A DNA stretch of 64,000 nt from RGIG8124 sp045130665 (GTDB lineage Bacteria > Bacillota > Clostridia > Christensenellales > CAG-917): positions 1 through 64,000 of the forward strand of contig JBGUQC010000003.1 of assembly GCA_045130665.1 (NCBI GenBank). Reading direction: 5' to 3'. Shown here piece by piece: positions 1 to 8,389 of this stretch (its first letter is position 1; each line of letters begins with the position of its first letter). Position numbers and translations under genes: made by a program. The notes beneath the pieces were generated by a model, which had not been told where the DNA came from, did no database searches, and worked only from the letters and a program-made list of their open reading frames with translations.

Positions 1-69
1 ATACTGTTTTTTTGATAATGATTCACTTTTACATCGCAACAAATTAAGCCTGTCTTCTCTTGACCTTTA

Positions 70-529
70 CGCTGATGAAGGGTGATAAGGTCGTTAATAT
101 TGTTCATAAACTGACCAATTTTTGTTTGCTCATCTGTATTCGGTAAAACAAGAAGTATATTCATCATAACTTCTGCATTGAGCTTAGCTCGCCCACCACC
201 GACTAAAAGAGATTCAATATCTGCTTGACTTATTGCAAAAGCAAGATACTTGTTATCCGCCATATTTGGTTTAGATTGAAGAACGTGAGCGTGATTATTT
301 ACCCAAATACGCCCATTTACGCATTTTACAGGGTAATTTTTCAGGTCATTTGCTCCATCTTCTGCGACAAGCACGAACTCGCCCTCATGTGTAAAACCAT
401 CGACATAATCCTGAATGCCATTCGCACCATAATATGGAGTTGTTCCGGCAATACGCAAGTTAGCGGCAACAGGTATTCTTAAATTGTCATACCTATTTGC
501 TATTTCGGAAACCTTACGCTGTTCCCAAG
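70..529 (-). other. HsdS recognition cassette 3
   Basis: About 150 residues from AWEQRKVSEIANRYD to LITLHQR. It contains AGTTPYYGANGIQDYVDGFT and EFVLVAEDGA, a very common type I recognition-domain signature, and KLNAEVMMNILLVLP near the end. After it the frame continues through another spacer (positions 69 to 1) and out of the window, so a fourth cassette is probable. Confidence 0.75.
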
Positions 530-622
530 CTATACAGTTTTTTCGCTCTTCTCCTTTACTTCGCCACAACTTATATAACACCATTTCGGCATTTCCCTTA
601 CGCTGATGAAGGGTGATAAGGT
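516..622 (-). repeat. Cassette junction between cassettes 2 and 3
   Basis: Same layout as the junction at 1104-1201: the LITLHQR repeat at 601-622 and the WEQR repeat at 516-529. The linker between them is about 22 residues and unrelated in sequence, yet keeps the frame. Confidence 0.8.
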
Positions 623-1117
623 TGTCAAGATTATTAAAGAACACACCAATCCTCTTTTGTTCTTTATCATTTGGACAATGGACAAATTGTGCATCAAGGT
701 CGCTCTTGCTGAGATTTCCTATTGCTCCGTTTCCCCCTGCAACAAACAATGATATAAATCTTGCATACCAAGAAGAACCCATTGATGCATTTAAGAAAAA
801 CGGATTAGTTGCAGTCGCTACAAGCATAAATCCACCATGAACCGTCGTTTTATCTCCTATTCCTACAATTATTGCGTGTTTACCTACCAATCGGGTTGAG
901 CCATTGGCTGAGGTGATAAGAATATCATTATTCTTAACAAGCTCGATATTGACAGCATCTTGGCAAACAAAAACGTCGTCATCCGAAAGAACGAACGTGT
1001 CTTCATTTATATTTGATGAACGTAATACTCGTATGCCTTTGGCGGTAATGCTTTGTGGCGAATATGTTAATCCTCGCCGTGTACTTGCTATATCAGCAAA
1101 CTTACGCTGTTCCCAAG
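601..1117 (-). other. HsdS recognition cassette 2
   Basis: About 170 residues from SWEQRKFADIA to LITLHQR with no stop or frameshift. It contains GLTYSPQSITAKGIRVLRSS, NDILITSANGS and GNLSKSDLDAQFVHCPND, all typical of HsdS target-recognition domains. Its sequence differs from cassettes 1 and 3 and from the expressed domain. Only the flanking repeats and the spacer helix match. Confidence 0.75.
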
Positions 1118-1201
1118 AAATCGCCTTTTTTTGTTTGCTTTTTTCTTTGTTTTCCCGAAAAAAAGCCTGAAAATAGTTACGCTGATGAAGGGTGATAAGG
1201 T
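1104..1201 (-). repeat. Cassette junction between cassettes 1 and 2
   Basis: The 22-base LITLHQR-coding repeat (1180-1201) is followed by a variable linker and the WEQR-coding repeat (1104-1117). The linker encodes about 19 residues rich in Lys, Glu and Phe. Both end repeats are near identical to the copies inside the expressed hsdS, giving short homologies for exchange. Confidence 0.8.
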
Positions 1202-1666
1202 CATCTACCTGTAATAGAATTGTCGCTATTTGAGCTTGCTCCTCATAAGTTATTGGTGCTTTTACCTCAATCGGCGCAAAAGCAGGGAACTTTAAGTTCC
1301 AAGTATCTTTTGTTAATCCTTGTGAGTTTATCTCAAACTGATGAATCATTTTAGGCTGTTTCAACACATAGGCAAAGAATCGAGCCGAAACGTCATTTTT
1401 GGGCGTAATAACTGTATATGCAGGGCTTAAAATGCCTGAATACGGCGAATACCCACTCGCACCTTGCCACATTCTCATTGAGTTATAAGCTATATCGCCG
1501 ACTTCAACTCTCTTATACTTTGAAAGATCATCCGGCTTTGTGTCGTGTCGGTTTAACTCATCAAATCTTTTAATCCCTGAATTGATTGTTACCGAAATCA
1601 TTTCACCATCACCGCTTCGTTCGTTTCGCTCTGTAAAGAAATATCCAAACTGACGCTGTTCCCAAG
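1180..1666 (-). other. HsdS recognition cassette 1 (nearest hsdR)
   Basis: About 155 residues from SWEQRQFG to LITLHQR. The middle contains the stretches VGDIAYNSMRMWQG and SGILSPAYTVITPKND, typical of type I target-recognition domains, followed by the helical EEQAQIATILLQVDDL that leads into the conserved spacer. The recognition part shares little with the expressed hsdS domain, so it should read a different half-site. Frame is intact throughout. Confidence 0.75.
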
Positions 1667-1673
1667 AAATAAT

Positions 1674-1704
1674 AAAAAAGAGGGCTACCTTTTGAGTAGT
1701 CCTC
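1674..1704 (-). terminator. Rho-independent terminator after hsdR
   Basis: On the minus strand an arm GAGGACTAC pairs with GTAGCCCTC (one mismatch) and is followed by six T. It lies 31 bases past the hsdR stop and directly before the first silent cassette, so it should shut off transcription into the array. Confidence 0.75.
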
Positions 1705-1734
1705 CATTCTATTATGGTTGTAAAAAAGTTTATA

Positions 1735-4700
1735 CTAAAAATCGAAGTTATCCGCAAGAATAAATTGCCGTAACAAGTTATCGACTTTGATTGATACCTT
1801 AAACGGTGGGATCGGTCGTCCTTCTTTTTCTTCAAAATATCTCTTCGCTTTTGCTTTATCCACAGTAGCTTCCAACCTATCAAATCTTCCGTATTCATTG
1901 ATATTTGCCTCAGTAACGTGTAAAGACATTATTTCTCGTAATAATTCTTCATCTACTCCTATTGTTTCTGCAAAACGATGAATTAAGTCGTTTTGGGCGG
2001 CAAGTTGATATTCTTTAATATAGTCCCTTAGGCTCTTACCCTCAACAATAGTTGCATCTCCTCTCTCTACATCACCAAGAAAGAGTTTAGCATACTTCTG
2101 TTCTTCCTGAGAAAGACTTGCAAAAGACCTATGTAATTCGTTCAGCGTTTGCTCAACAGTTTCCTTAGGCGCTCCTGATTCCAACATTTTCAAGTATTTT
2201 TGGAAACGGGAGTTCATATACTCGTTGTCTATTGCGTCTGTCTTTATCTCTGTTATATATCCCTCAATTTCATACGGAACATCATCTACGACTGGTCCAG
2301 TTCCACGAGGTATTTCCTTGTATCTTTGAACAAGCGTTAGATATGTTTCCTCATTAAGCCTCATTTGCACGGTTGTATTAGGTGTTCCATCGTGTTCAAA
2401 CTTATATTCTAACTTGCTCCATAAAAACCCTTGTATCCTTGCCGCTTCCAAATACTTGTTGAACGTAGTAAATAGTAGTGCAAACTTAGCAACAGCGGCA
2501 GTTTCTGTTGGCAGTTTACTGAAATCGGTAATACCATTCTCAACAAAAACACTTTCTATCTCATCAAACAACGTGTTCATTTTATTGAGGTTATATTCAA
2601 GTCTGCTCGCAAATAATCCCAACGGCTTGTCGCCTGAGTATAGTTTTACCGCACTTTCTATATTCCGTTTCATTGTATGAGGACGGCGGTAGTATCTTAT
2701 CGTTCCAAAAGGTTTATCCGGACCAAACAAACGATTTGTTCTCGAAAAAGCTTGTATGATATTCTCATATTTCAAGACCTTATCAAGATACAAAGTGTTC
2801 ACCCATTTTGAGTCAAATCCTGTCAGCATTTGATCTACAACAATCAATAAATCCAACTGCATTTCAGGATGTTTTTCAATTCCCATATAGGTCTTCTTGT
2901 GTGCAAGGCGCAAGGATACATCTTTTTTGTATTTAGGATACGTTGCTAATTTGAAGTTCTGTTCAAACATTGCGTTATAGTCAGACAGCATTTCAACAAT
3001 AGCATCTTCCTTAATAACAACTCTTTCGTCGTTATTATCATTTTGATCGAATAGTGCGGCTATTCGCAACCCACTATTCTTTGATTTGAATAGTCTATAA
3101 TAGCTTATTGCTTCCGGAATACTACTTGTAGCAAAGATAGCGTGAAACTTATTCCCTCTACTTAATGTTTCCCAATTATCTATTATGTCTTTAACAACCG
3201 TCTCAGGATGTGGTGTTTCTTCGCCATATTGAGAATTGCTTAAATAATCCTCTATCCCACGTTGATAGATACCACTTTCATCATAATATCCCGCCATAGG
3301 GACATCGTTCATAAACTTATAGTAGATTTCTTTCTTTTTCGGGTTTGCTAAAACTTCTGCCAACGTTTTAGCTTTAGCTTGTTCCAACGCCACAACATTC
3401 CTTACGTCTTTGTCCTTATAGGTGCATACCATATATGGATCGAAACCAAGTACATTTTTGTCTCTGATACCATCTGCAATACTATAACGATGCAACTCAT
3501 TTCCAAAGATCATCGCCGTTGTAGTCATATTGCGTTGGTTTTCTTTGTGTATGGGTGTCCCTGTAAAACCAAAGAATATAGCACCGGAGAACGTCTCTTT
3601 TATGGTACTCAACATTTCACCAAAAGTTGAACGATGGCACTCATCGACAATAAACACTATACGTTTTCCATTGATTACGTCTATATCTTTATCATTGATT
3701 GAGCCATCTCGTCTTACGTTGCTCATCTTCTGAATGGACGTAACTATAAGCGTATTCGCAGGATCTGAACTCTTTAATTTGCTTATCAATACCTCTGTGT
3801 TCTCTGTTGCTTGAACCGAATCATTATCATCAGCAAACCCCCGATATTCAAGTAAAGATTGAGTTCCCAATTCAATCCGATCCATCAAAAATACTACTTT
3901 GTCCGCATCCTTTGAATTGGCAATTAACTGAGCAGACTTAAAACTCGTCATTGTTTTACCTGAACCAGTTGTATGCCAAATATAACCACCATAAATGTCC
4001 TTGTCTGCCCATTTCGTTTTAGCAACTTTATCGGATATTGCACTTGCCGCATAGTATTGATAACTACGCATTACTTTCAAAATACCATCAGTATCGTCCG
4101 CTACGGTATAAAAACCTATGAGTTGATGCGCCATCGGGATCGACAAGAAATGCGACGCTATATCTTGCCATCTATTCATAGGCTCATTGTTAAAATTAGC
4201 CCAATGGAAGAAATAATCTTTGTTGAACTTGCCATCAGGTCCCGGATTAGCAAAGTAAACTGTTTCCTCAGGATTCATTGCGACAAAAACTTGCACAAGC
4301 GAAAACAGTCCTGTAAAAACACCTTCATGCGAATATTTTTCTATCTGATTACACGCTTGACTTACCGGCACACCACTTCTCTTTAATTCAATATGTATTA
4401 CAGGCATACCGTTAATAAGTAACATCAAATCTCCACGACGATCTCTCATCATCGCAGACTTTGACGGAAATACAGGTTGTTCAGCAATCTGATAGCGACT
4501 TCTTCCTGCGGCGATCTCCTGTCTGTCGTAAATAGATAGGCTTATCTCTTTCCCGAAGTGTTCCTTGTCATCAGGGTTATCACGTTTAATGGAAACCGTC
4601 TTACCATTGATAAAACCATTCAGTTTTAATGGCGTTCGCAATGTTTGTATTTGCTCAACAATTTGATCCATCTCTGTCTCGGTCAATGGATAATTGTTAA

Positions 4701-4857
4701 GTCTATTTATGCTTCTATTGTTTTCAAAAAGGATGTTTGCCCAGTTTTGGAGCAATTCTTTTTCCGTTTTGTTCCTCAAAACATTCTTTTCCCACCCTTT
4801 TTCAAACAATAACTTTATAAGAGCGTCTTCAAATGCTAATTCGTTTGTAAACTCCAT
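1735..4857 (-). CDS. hsdR: Type I restriction enzyme R subunit (endonuclease and translocase)
   Basis: Motor and nuclease subunit of a type I restriction-modification complex; it translocates DNA and cuts when the recognition site is unmethylated. The nuclease core shows Asp143 and ELK at 157-159. The SF2 helicase part has Walker A TTGSGKT (296-302), DECH (405-408), GFTGTP, and the late motif QAFSRTNR. I chose the ATG at 4857 (MEFTNELAFE) because AGGAG sits about ten bases upstream; a longer frame from 4890 would overlap hsdS and lacks a site. The gene starts 13 bases after the hsdS stop, so M, S and R are one operon. About 1040 residues is normal for the family, and all key motifs are intact. 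Confidence 0.95.
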   Translation of the reverse strand: MEFTNELAFEDALIKLLFEKGWEKNVLRNKTEKELLQNWANILFENNRSINRLNNYPLTETEMDQIVEQIQTLRTPLKLNGFINGKTVSIKRDNPDDKEHFGKEISLSIYDRQEIAAGRSRYQIAEQPVFPSKSAMMRDRRGDLMLLINGMPVIHIELKRSGVPVSQACNQIEKYSHEGVFTGLFSLVQVFVAMNPEETVYFANPGPDGKFNKDYFFHWANFNNEPMNRWQDIASHFLSIPMAHQLIGFYTVADDTDGILKVMRSYQYYAASAISDKVAKTKWADKDIYGGYIWHTTGSGKTMTSFKSAQLIANSKDADKVVFLMDRIELGTQSLLEYRGFADDNDSVQATENTEVLISKLKSSDPANTLIVTSIQKMSNVRRDGSINDKDIDVINGKRIVFIVDECHRSTFGEMLSTIKETFSGAIFFGFTGTPIHKENQRNMTTTAMIFGNELHRYSIADGIRDKNVLGFDPYMVCTYKDKDVRNVVALEQAKAKTLAEVLANPKKKEIYYKFMNDVPMAGYYDESGIYQRGIEDYLSNSQYGEETPHPETVVKDIIDNWETLSRGNKFHAIFATSSIPEAISYYRLFKSKNSGLRIAALFDQNDNNDERVVIKEDAIVEMLSDYNAMFEQNFKLATYPKYKKDVSLRLAHKKTYMGIEKHPEMQLDLLIVVDQMLTGFDSKWVNTLYLDKVLKYENIIQAFSRTNRLFGPDKPFGTIRYYRRPHTMKRNIESAVKLYSGDKPLGLFASRLEYNLNKMNTLFDEIESVFVENGITDFSKLPTETAAVAKFALLFTTFNKYLEAARIQGFLWSKLEYKFEHDGTPNTTVQMRLNEETYLTLVQRYKEIPRGTGPVVDDVPYEIEGYITEIKTDAIDNEYMNSRFQKYLKMLESGAPKETVEQTLNELHRSFASLSQEEQKYAKLFLGDVERGDATIVEGKSLRDYIKEYQLAAQNDLIHRFAETIGVDEELLREIMSLHVTEANINEYGRFDRLEATVDKAKAKRYFEEKEGRPIPPFKVSIKVDNLLRQFILADNFDF

Positions 4858-4870
4858 TGCCGTTTTTCTC

Positions 4871-5491
4871 CTATACAAACATCTTTTCAAGTAGCGCCGA
4901 CTTGATATTTTTCAGCTTTTCTAACTGTCGCTGATGAAGGGTGATAAGGTTTTCTAAGTCATCTAATATAGTTCCAATCCGCTCTTGTTCCTTTTGACGT
5001 GGAATGGGTAACGGCATTTCAAAAAACAATTCATTCTTTATAGAAAACCTATCGGATCTTGCCCCTGAATCTCCGTTGAGATACATATAGCTATGCCAAT
5101 TAGAAGTTTTGAAATACCATTCCAAATATAGTTTGCTAATTCCTTGTACTCTAAACACCGTATAAAGTGGCGACATCACACCATTTCTGCCCAATTTATT
5201 ACGATTTATTGGACCACACGGAGCGGTAACGGATATTCTCGGATTGTAAACAAAATCATCGTTTTGAACAACATAGTATCCGTCAATTTTATCAGCTTTT
5301 GCAATATCATGATCGAAAAAATCCCTTTGCGATATGATTCCAAACTCCGCTGAATTTGTAAACGTCTCTGAAACAGTATTTTGAGTATTCTTCTCTATCA
5401 CTTTCGACGCTACTTCCCCCAACTTACGCTGTTCCCAAGCGTCGGTAAAACCTTTGAAGCGGATACGAGGTTTCTTACTCTTTTCAGTCAT
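4871..5491 (-). CDS. hsdS: Half-length type I specificity subunit, one recognition domain
   Basis: Specificity subunit that chooses the DNA site for the M and R subunits. At 206 residues it is half the usual length of about 400. It has the N-terminal conserved segment (ending DAWEQRKLGE, residues 17-26), a single target-recognition domain, and the C-terminal coiled helix LITLHQRQLEKLKNIKSALL. Half-size S proteins of this kind are known to work as dimers reading palindromic split sites, so function is plausible. It overlaps the end of hsdM by eight bases (ATGACTGA). The two repeats bounding its recognition domain recur in the silent array at 1-1672, implying that the domain can be exchanged. 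Confidence 0.9.
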   Translation of the reverse strand: MTEKSKKPRIRFKGFTDAWEQRKLGEVASKVIEKNTQNTVSETFTNSAEFGIISQRDFFDHDIAKADKIDGYYVVQNDDFVYNPRISVTAPCGPINRNKLGRNGVMSPLYTVFRVQGISKLYLEWYFKTSNWHSYMYLNGDSGARSDRFSIKNELFFEMPLPIPRQKEQERIGTILDDLENLITLHQRQLEKLKNIKSALLEKMFV

Positions 5492-8078
5492 TTTCGTCCC
5501 CCTTCAACAATTTTTGTAGTTCTTTTAGTCCCAACATATCGAATTCGTCCCCTTCAAGGTCATCAATCATTGATGCCAAAGACTTCTCCGACTCGTCAAT
5601 TTGGCTCTCTATGTCAAGCATTGTTACGCTGTACTTCTTTGTAAGTGTATTTATCTTGTTCTCTAACGCACTTACGATTGAGTTCGGTAATACAGCAATA
5701 GCATTGCAGATAGGTTCTATCCATTTCATCACCAACAAAGACTTAACTTGCTCATCAGTTAAACTCTCAATGGTCGATTTTGTCAGAGATAACAATTTCT
5801 CTGTTTGTGTCTTTATTTCTTTCTTTAATTCCTTTTCCTCGTCAATAAGATCCGCCACTTCAATTATCTTACTTTCAAGCGATTCTGCGGCATAACTATG
5901 ACGAACTTTCTTTAATGCTTTCGCCTTTTTAGAAACAGCGGCGGCAACGAAAGCATCGTTCTCTTCTGTCAACAATTCTTTGGCATCTCCCTCTTTATCG
6001 TCCTCCGAAAGAGAATCAAGTATCTCATCATAAGTTGATGAAATCTCTGCCAATCTGTTTTCCATCGCCGTTAATTTTTCACTTTGTTGGGAAAGCAATT
6101 TTTTCTGCACCAATTCAAAAGGAATAACGTGTCCGATCCATCCGTCTTGCACTTCAAAATCTTTCCCGTCTTTTTTCTTAACAACCATTTTGGGATCAGT
6201 TTTCTTCGTCGCTTCAAATCCCTCTGTTTGTATTATTTCCAAATCGGTTGCTATTTTCCCCCAATCATTGTCAAGTAGTTGATATGCCTGATAACGATCT
6301 ACCAATGGTATCCCCGACAATCTTGCAAAGATATTTTCTGCTATTACTGCTTCTTCTTTGGGAACCACTATCCCATCCATATTAGCAATCAATCTCTCAA
6401 TTAGATAATCCCTGAATGTTTCAAACGAAGTATTAAAATGTCTTTCAAAATCAACAACATCTTGATTCCCTGCAATAGCACCGTTTATATCTTTAACTTT
6501 TACAGAGACATAAGCGCCGTTAATCTGTTCAAATAATTCATTTTGTAGAGACGGAAATGCTTTCCAAAAATCATCCATCTCCATTACTTCTGACATTGGA
6601 ATACCACCAAAAATTGAAGCATAAATATCCCACGATTCAGGTTTCTCGGAAGAATCTACATAGCGAGGGATATTCAAATTATACCCGTTTTCTCTGATAG
6701 TTTCTCTTGATACTTTCTTGCAGAACTTAGGTATGTCTTCTCTATTGATTATTGCGTCCACAATCCGCTTTATATCAGAAGCTCGTAACTTATTATTCTT
6801 ACCAACTTTTTCAAACCCCTTAGACGCATCAATGATAAGAGTGTCGGTGTTTTCTCTCTTTTGTTTCAACACCATTATGATTGTAGGAATGCCTGTGCCA
6901 AAGAAAATATTAGCCGGCAACCCAATGATGGCGTCTATATGGTTCTCTTCGACGAGATTGGTACGGATTTTCTCTTCTTCTCCCCCTCTGAACAAAACGC
7001 CATGCGGAAGAACTATGGTCATTATTCCATCCGGCTTAATATGATACAAGTCGTGCAACAAAAAAGCATAATCTGCCTTAGTCTTAGGTGCCAATCCAAA
7101 TCTCTTGTATCGAGGATCAGAATCTTTGTCCGTTGGGTCCCACGCCTGAGAATAAGGGGGATTGGAAACAACTGCATCAACGTATAATGGCTCATACGTC
7201 TTGTTAGGATCGCTCTCATCAAAGTAGGGCCAATCCTCTTCAAGCGTATCGCCATTTCTTGTACATATATTATCAGGCAAAATCCCACGCATAACCAAAT
7301 TCATACGAGTCAAGTTATAGGTGTTCTCTTTCAACTCCTGCGCATAATACTTTATGTGATTTTTATCGTTCATCCGCTTAGCGACAGAATGACCAATGTT
7401 TATCAGCAATGAACCGGAACCACTCGTCGGATCGTATATTTCGATGTTTTCACGATTTTTTAAGTGTTCTGCGACAATCTCTGACATCAACAAAGAAACC
7501 TCATGAGGTGTATAAAACTCGCCTGCCTTCTTCCCTGCATTTGCGGCGAAATTGCTTATCAGATACTCATAGATAAAGCCAAGAACGTCATAATCTTGTT
7601 TGCCGTCCATAGGTATATCTTTAATGAGATGAATAAGGTCGCTAATCGCCTTTGTTTGTGTGCCGGAACTATCTCCAAGTTTACTTAATCCCGTTTCAAG
7701 AGTTTGGAATATCCTATCAAATAGCTTTTTGCACTTATCGCTAATGTTACGGTTAAATGCAGATAAGGCATCACGAACATTTGAAACATCAAAATCTTTC
7801 CCTTTCTTCAGCCACGTCGAAAAGAGATCTTCAAAAGATATGAAATAACCCAAGTTGTCTTTACAAAACTTGACGGTTTCTTCATCATCTTCAACCAAAT
7901 AAAGGAGATCGTCAACACTCCATCCCTTAACCTTGATTAGGTATTCTACTTCCTTATCAGACAAGAACTTGTAGAACATAAAACCAAGTATGTAGTCTTT
8001 ATACTCATTCGCCTCGATCTTCGACCGCATTTTGTTAGCGGATTCCCAAATCTTTGATGCAAGTTGCTGTTTGTTCAT
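5484..8078 (-). CDS. hsdM: Type I DNA methyltransferase M subunit, long form
   Basis: N6-adenine methyltransferase subunit of the type I system. The HsdM N-terminal helical domain covers roughly residues 1-150. The catalytic domain has FYTPHEV (188-194), the AdoMet-binding loop DPTSGSG (216-222) and the catalytic motif NPPY (306-309). At 864 residues it is about 350 longer than the classic M subunit. The extra C-terminal part is charged and coiled-coil-like (for example MENRLAEISSTYDEILDSL), a form seen in other Firmicutes. It starts 23 bases after the XRE regulator gene and overlaps hsdS, so all are probably cotranscribed from the promoter at 8325-8353. Confidence 0.95.
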   Translation of the reverse strand: MNKQQLASKIWESANKMRSKIEANEYKDYILGFMFYKFLSDKEVEYLIKVKGWSVDDLLYLVEDDEETVKFCKDNLGYFISFEDLFSTWLKKGKDFDVSNVRDALSAFNRNISDKCKKLFDRIFQTLETGLSKLGDSSGTQTKAISDLIHLIKDIPMDGKQDYDVLGFIYEYLISNFAANAGKKAGEFYTPHEVSLLMSEIVAEHLKNRENIEIYDPTSGSGSLLINIGHSVAKRMNDKNHIKYYAQELKENTYNLTRMNLVMRGILPDNICTRNGDTLEEDWPYFDESDPNKTYEPLYVDAVVSNPPYSQAWDPTDKDSDPRYKRFGLAPKTKADYAFLLHDLYHIKPDGIMTIVLPHGVLFRGGEEEKIRTNLVEENHIDAIIGLPANIFFGTGIPTIIMVLKQKRENTDTLIIDASKGFEKVGKNNKLRASDIKRIVDAIINREDIPKFCKKVSRETIRENGYNLNIPRYVDSSEKPESWDIYASIFGGIPMSEVMEMDDFWKAFPSLQNELFEQINGAYVSVKVKDINGAIAGNQDVVDFERHFNTSFETFRDYLIERLIANMDGIVVPKEEAVIAENIFARLSGIPLVDRYQAYQLLDNDWGKIATDLEIIQTEGFEATKKTDPKMVVKKKDGKDFEVQDGWIGHVIPFELVQKKLLSQQSEKLTAMENRLAEISSTYDEILDSLSEDDKEGDAKELLTEENDAFVAAAVSKKAKALKKVRHSYAAESLESKIIEVADLIDEEKELKKEIKTQTEKLLSLTKSTIESLTDEQVKSLLVMKWIEPICNAIAVLPNSIVSALENKINTLTKKYSVTMLDIESQIDESEKSLASMIDDLEGDEFDMLGLKELQKLLKGDEND

Positions 8079-8101
8079 ATTATCATTATCTCCTCGACGT
8101 T

Positions 8102-8293
8102 TTATTCCTTGAATGTAATACCGTTGTTTTTACACAAAAGATTGAACTTCTCTTGCGCCACATAACTCGGCATTGCGTGTCCTTTCTCCCATCTGTTGAC
8201 AGTTGCAAAGGATACTTCCAACATCACCGCCAGTTTTTCCTGACTGACATCTAATACCTCTCGAACGCTTTTCACTTTATCTGCAAAAGTCAT
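8102..8293 (-). CDS. Small XRE-family helix-turn-helix regulator
   Basis: A 63-residue protein that is almost wholly one XRE/Cro-type helix-turn-helix; the core SQEKLAVMLEVSFATVNRWE is at about 17-36. It resembles controller-type regulators placed ahead of restriction-modification genes, which delay nuclease expression. It has a clear site (GAGGTGAGG just before ATG) and is the first gene after the 8325-8353 promoter, whose spacer is a perfect palindrome. I infer that it, or the WYL regulator next door, binds there. Direct autoregulation is not shown. Confidence 0.85.
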   Translation of the reverse strand: MTFADKVKSVREVLDVSQEKLAVMLEVSFATVNRWEKGHAMPSYVAQEKFNLLCKNNGITFKE

Positions 8294-8312
8294 TTCCTCA
8301 CCTCACATAAAA

Positions 8313-8344
8313 TATAACATTTATATTATAACATCAATGTTATA
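8313..8344. promoter_or_regulatory. Palindromic operator overlapping the -10 box
   Basis: TATAACAT at 8327-8334 and ATGTTATA at 8337-8344 form a perfect 18-base palindrome with a two-base centre, covering the promoter spacer and part of the -10 box. A third TATAACAT lies at 8313-8320, one turn and a half away. Binding here would block polymerase. Confidence 0.65.
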
Positions 8345-8353
8345 CTTTTTCAA
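8325..8353 (-). promoter_or_regulatory. Promoter of the restriction-modification operon
   Basis: TTGAAA (8348-8353) and TATAAT (8325-8330) are separated by exactly 17 bases on the minus strand, 32 bases ahead of the XRE gene start. This is a strong sigma-A type promoter. Confidence 0.8.
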
Positions 8354-8389
8354 GAGAGATGGCGCTATTTTGTCCTTATTTCTCAATTA

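Larger units (their letters stand above)
1..1672 (-). pseudogene. Silent tandem array of HsdS target-recognition cassettes (runs off left edge)
   Basis: Reading the minus strand leftward from about 1672, one frame stays open for over 550 codons and leaves the window without a stop. It holds three HsdS half-modules in series. Each begins at a copy of the DNA that encodes WEQR (1653-1666, 1104-1117, 516-529) and ends at a copy of the DNA that encodes LITLHQR (1180-1201, 601-622, 70-91). The same two repeats bound the recognition domain of the expressed hsdS (5426-5439 and 4929-4950). No start codon with a ribosome binding site precedes the first cassette; the first in-frame ATG is inside it, at 1601. 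A terminator separates it from hsdR. I infer a silent donor array for specificity switching; a translated multi-domain S protein is less likely. Confidence 0.8.

Noticed and set aside
1..1672. Plus-strand frames at 225-482, 613-840 and 904-1170
   Set aside because: They lie opposite the open minus-strand HsdS array and show no family features or binding sites.
1..1672. Cassette repeats as a CRISPR-like array
   Set aside because: The units of about 480 bases encode protein domains in frame, not spacers.
4857..4890. Longer hsdR start at 4890
   Set aside because: It would overlap hsdS by 20 bases and lacks a binding site, while the ATG at 4857 has AGGAG at the right distance.
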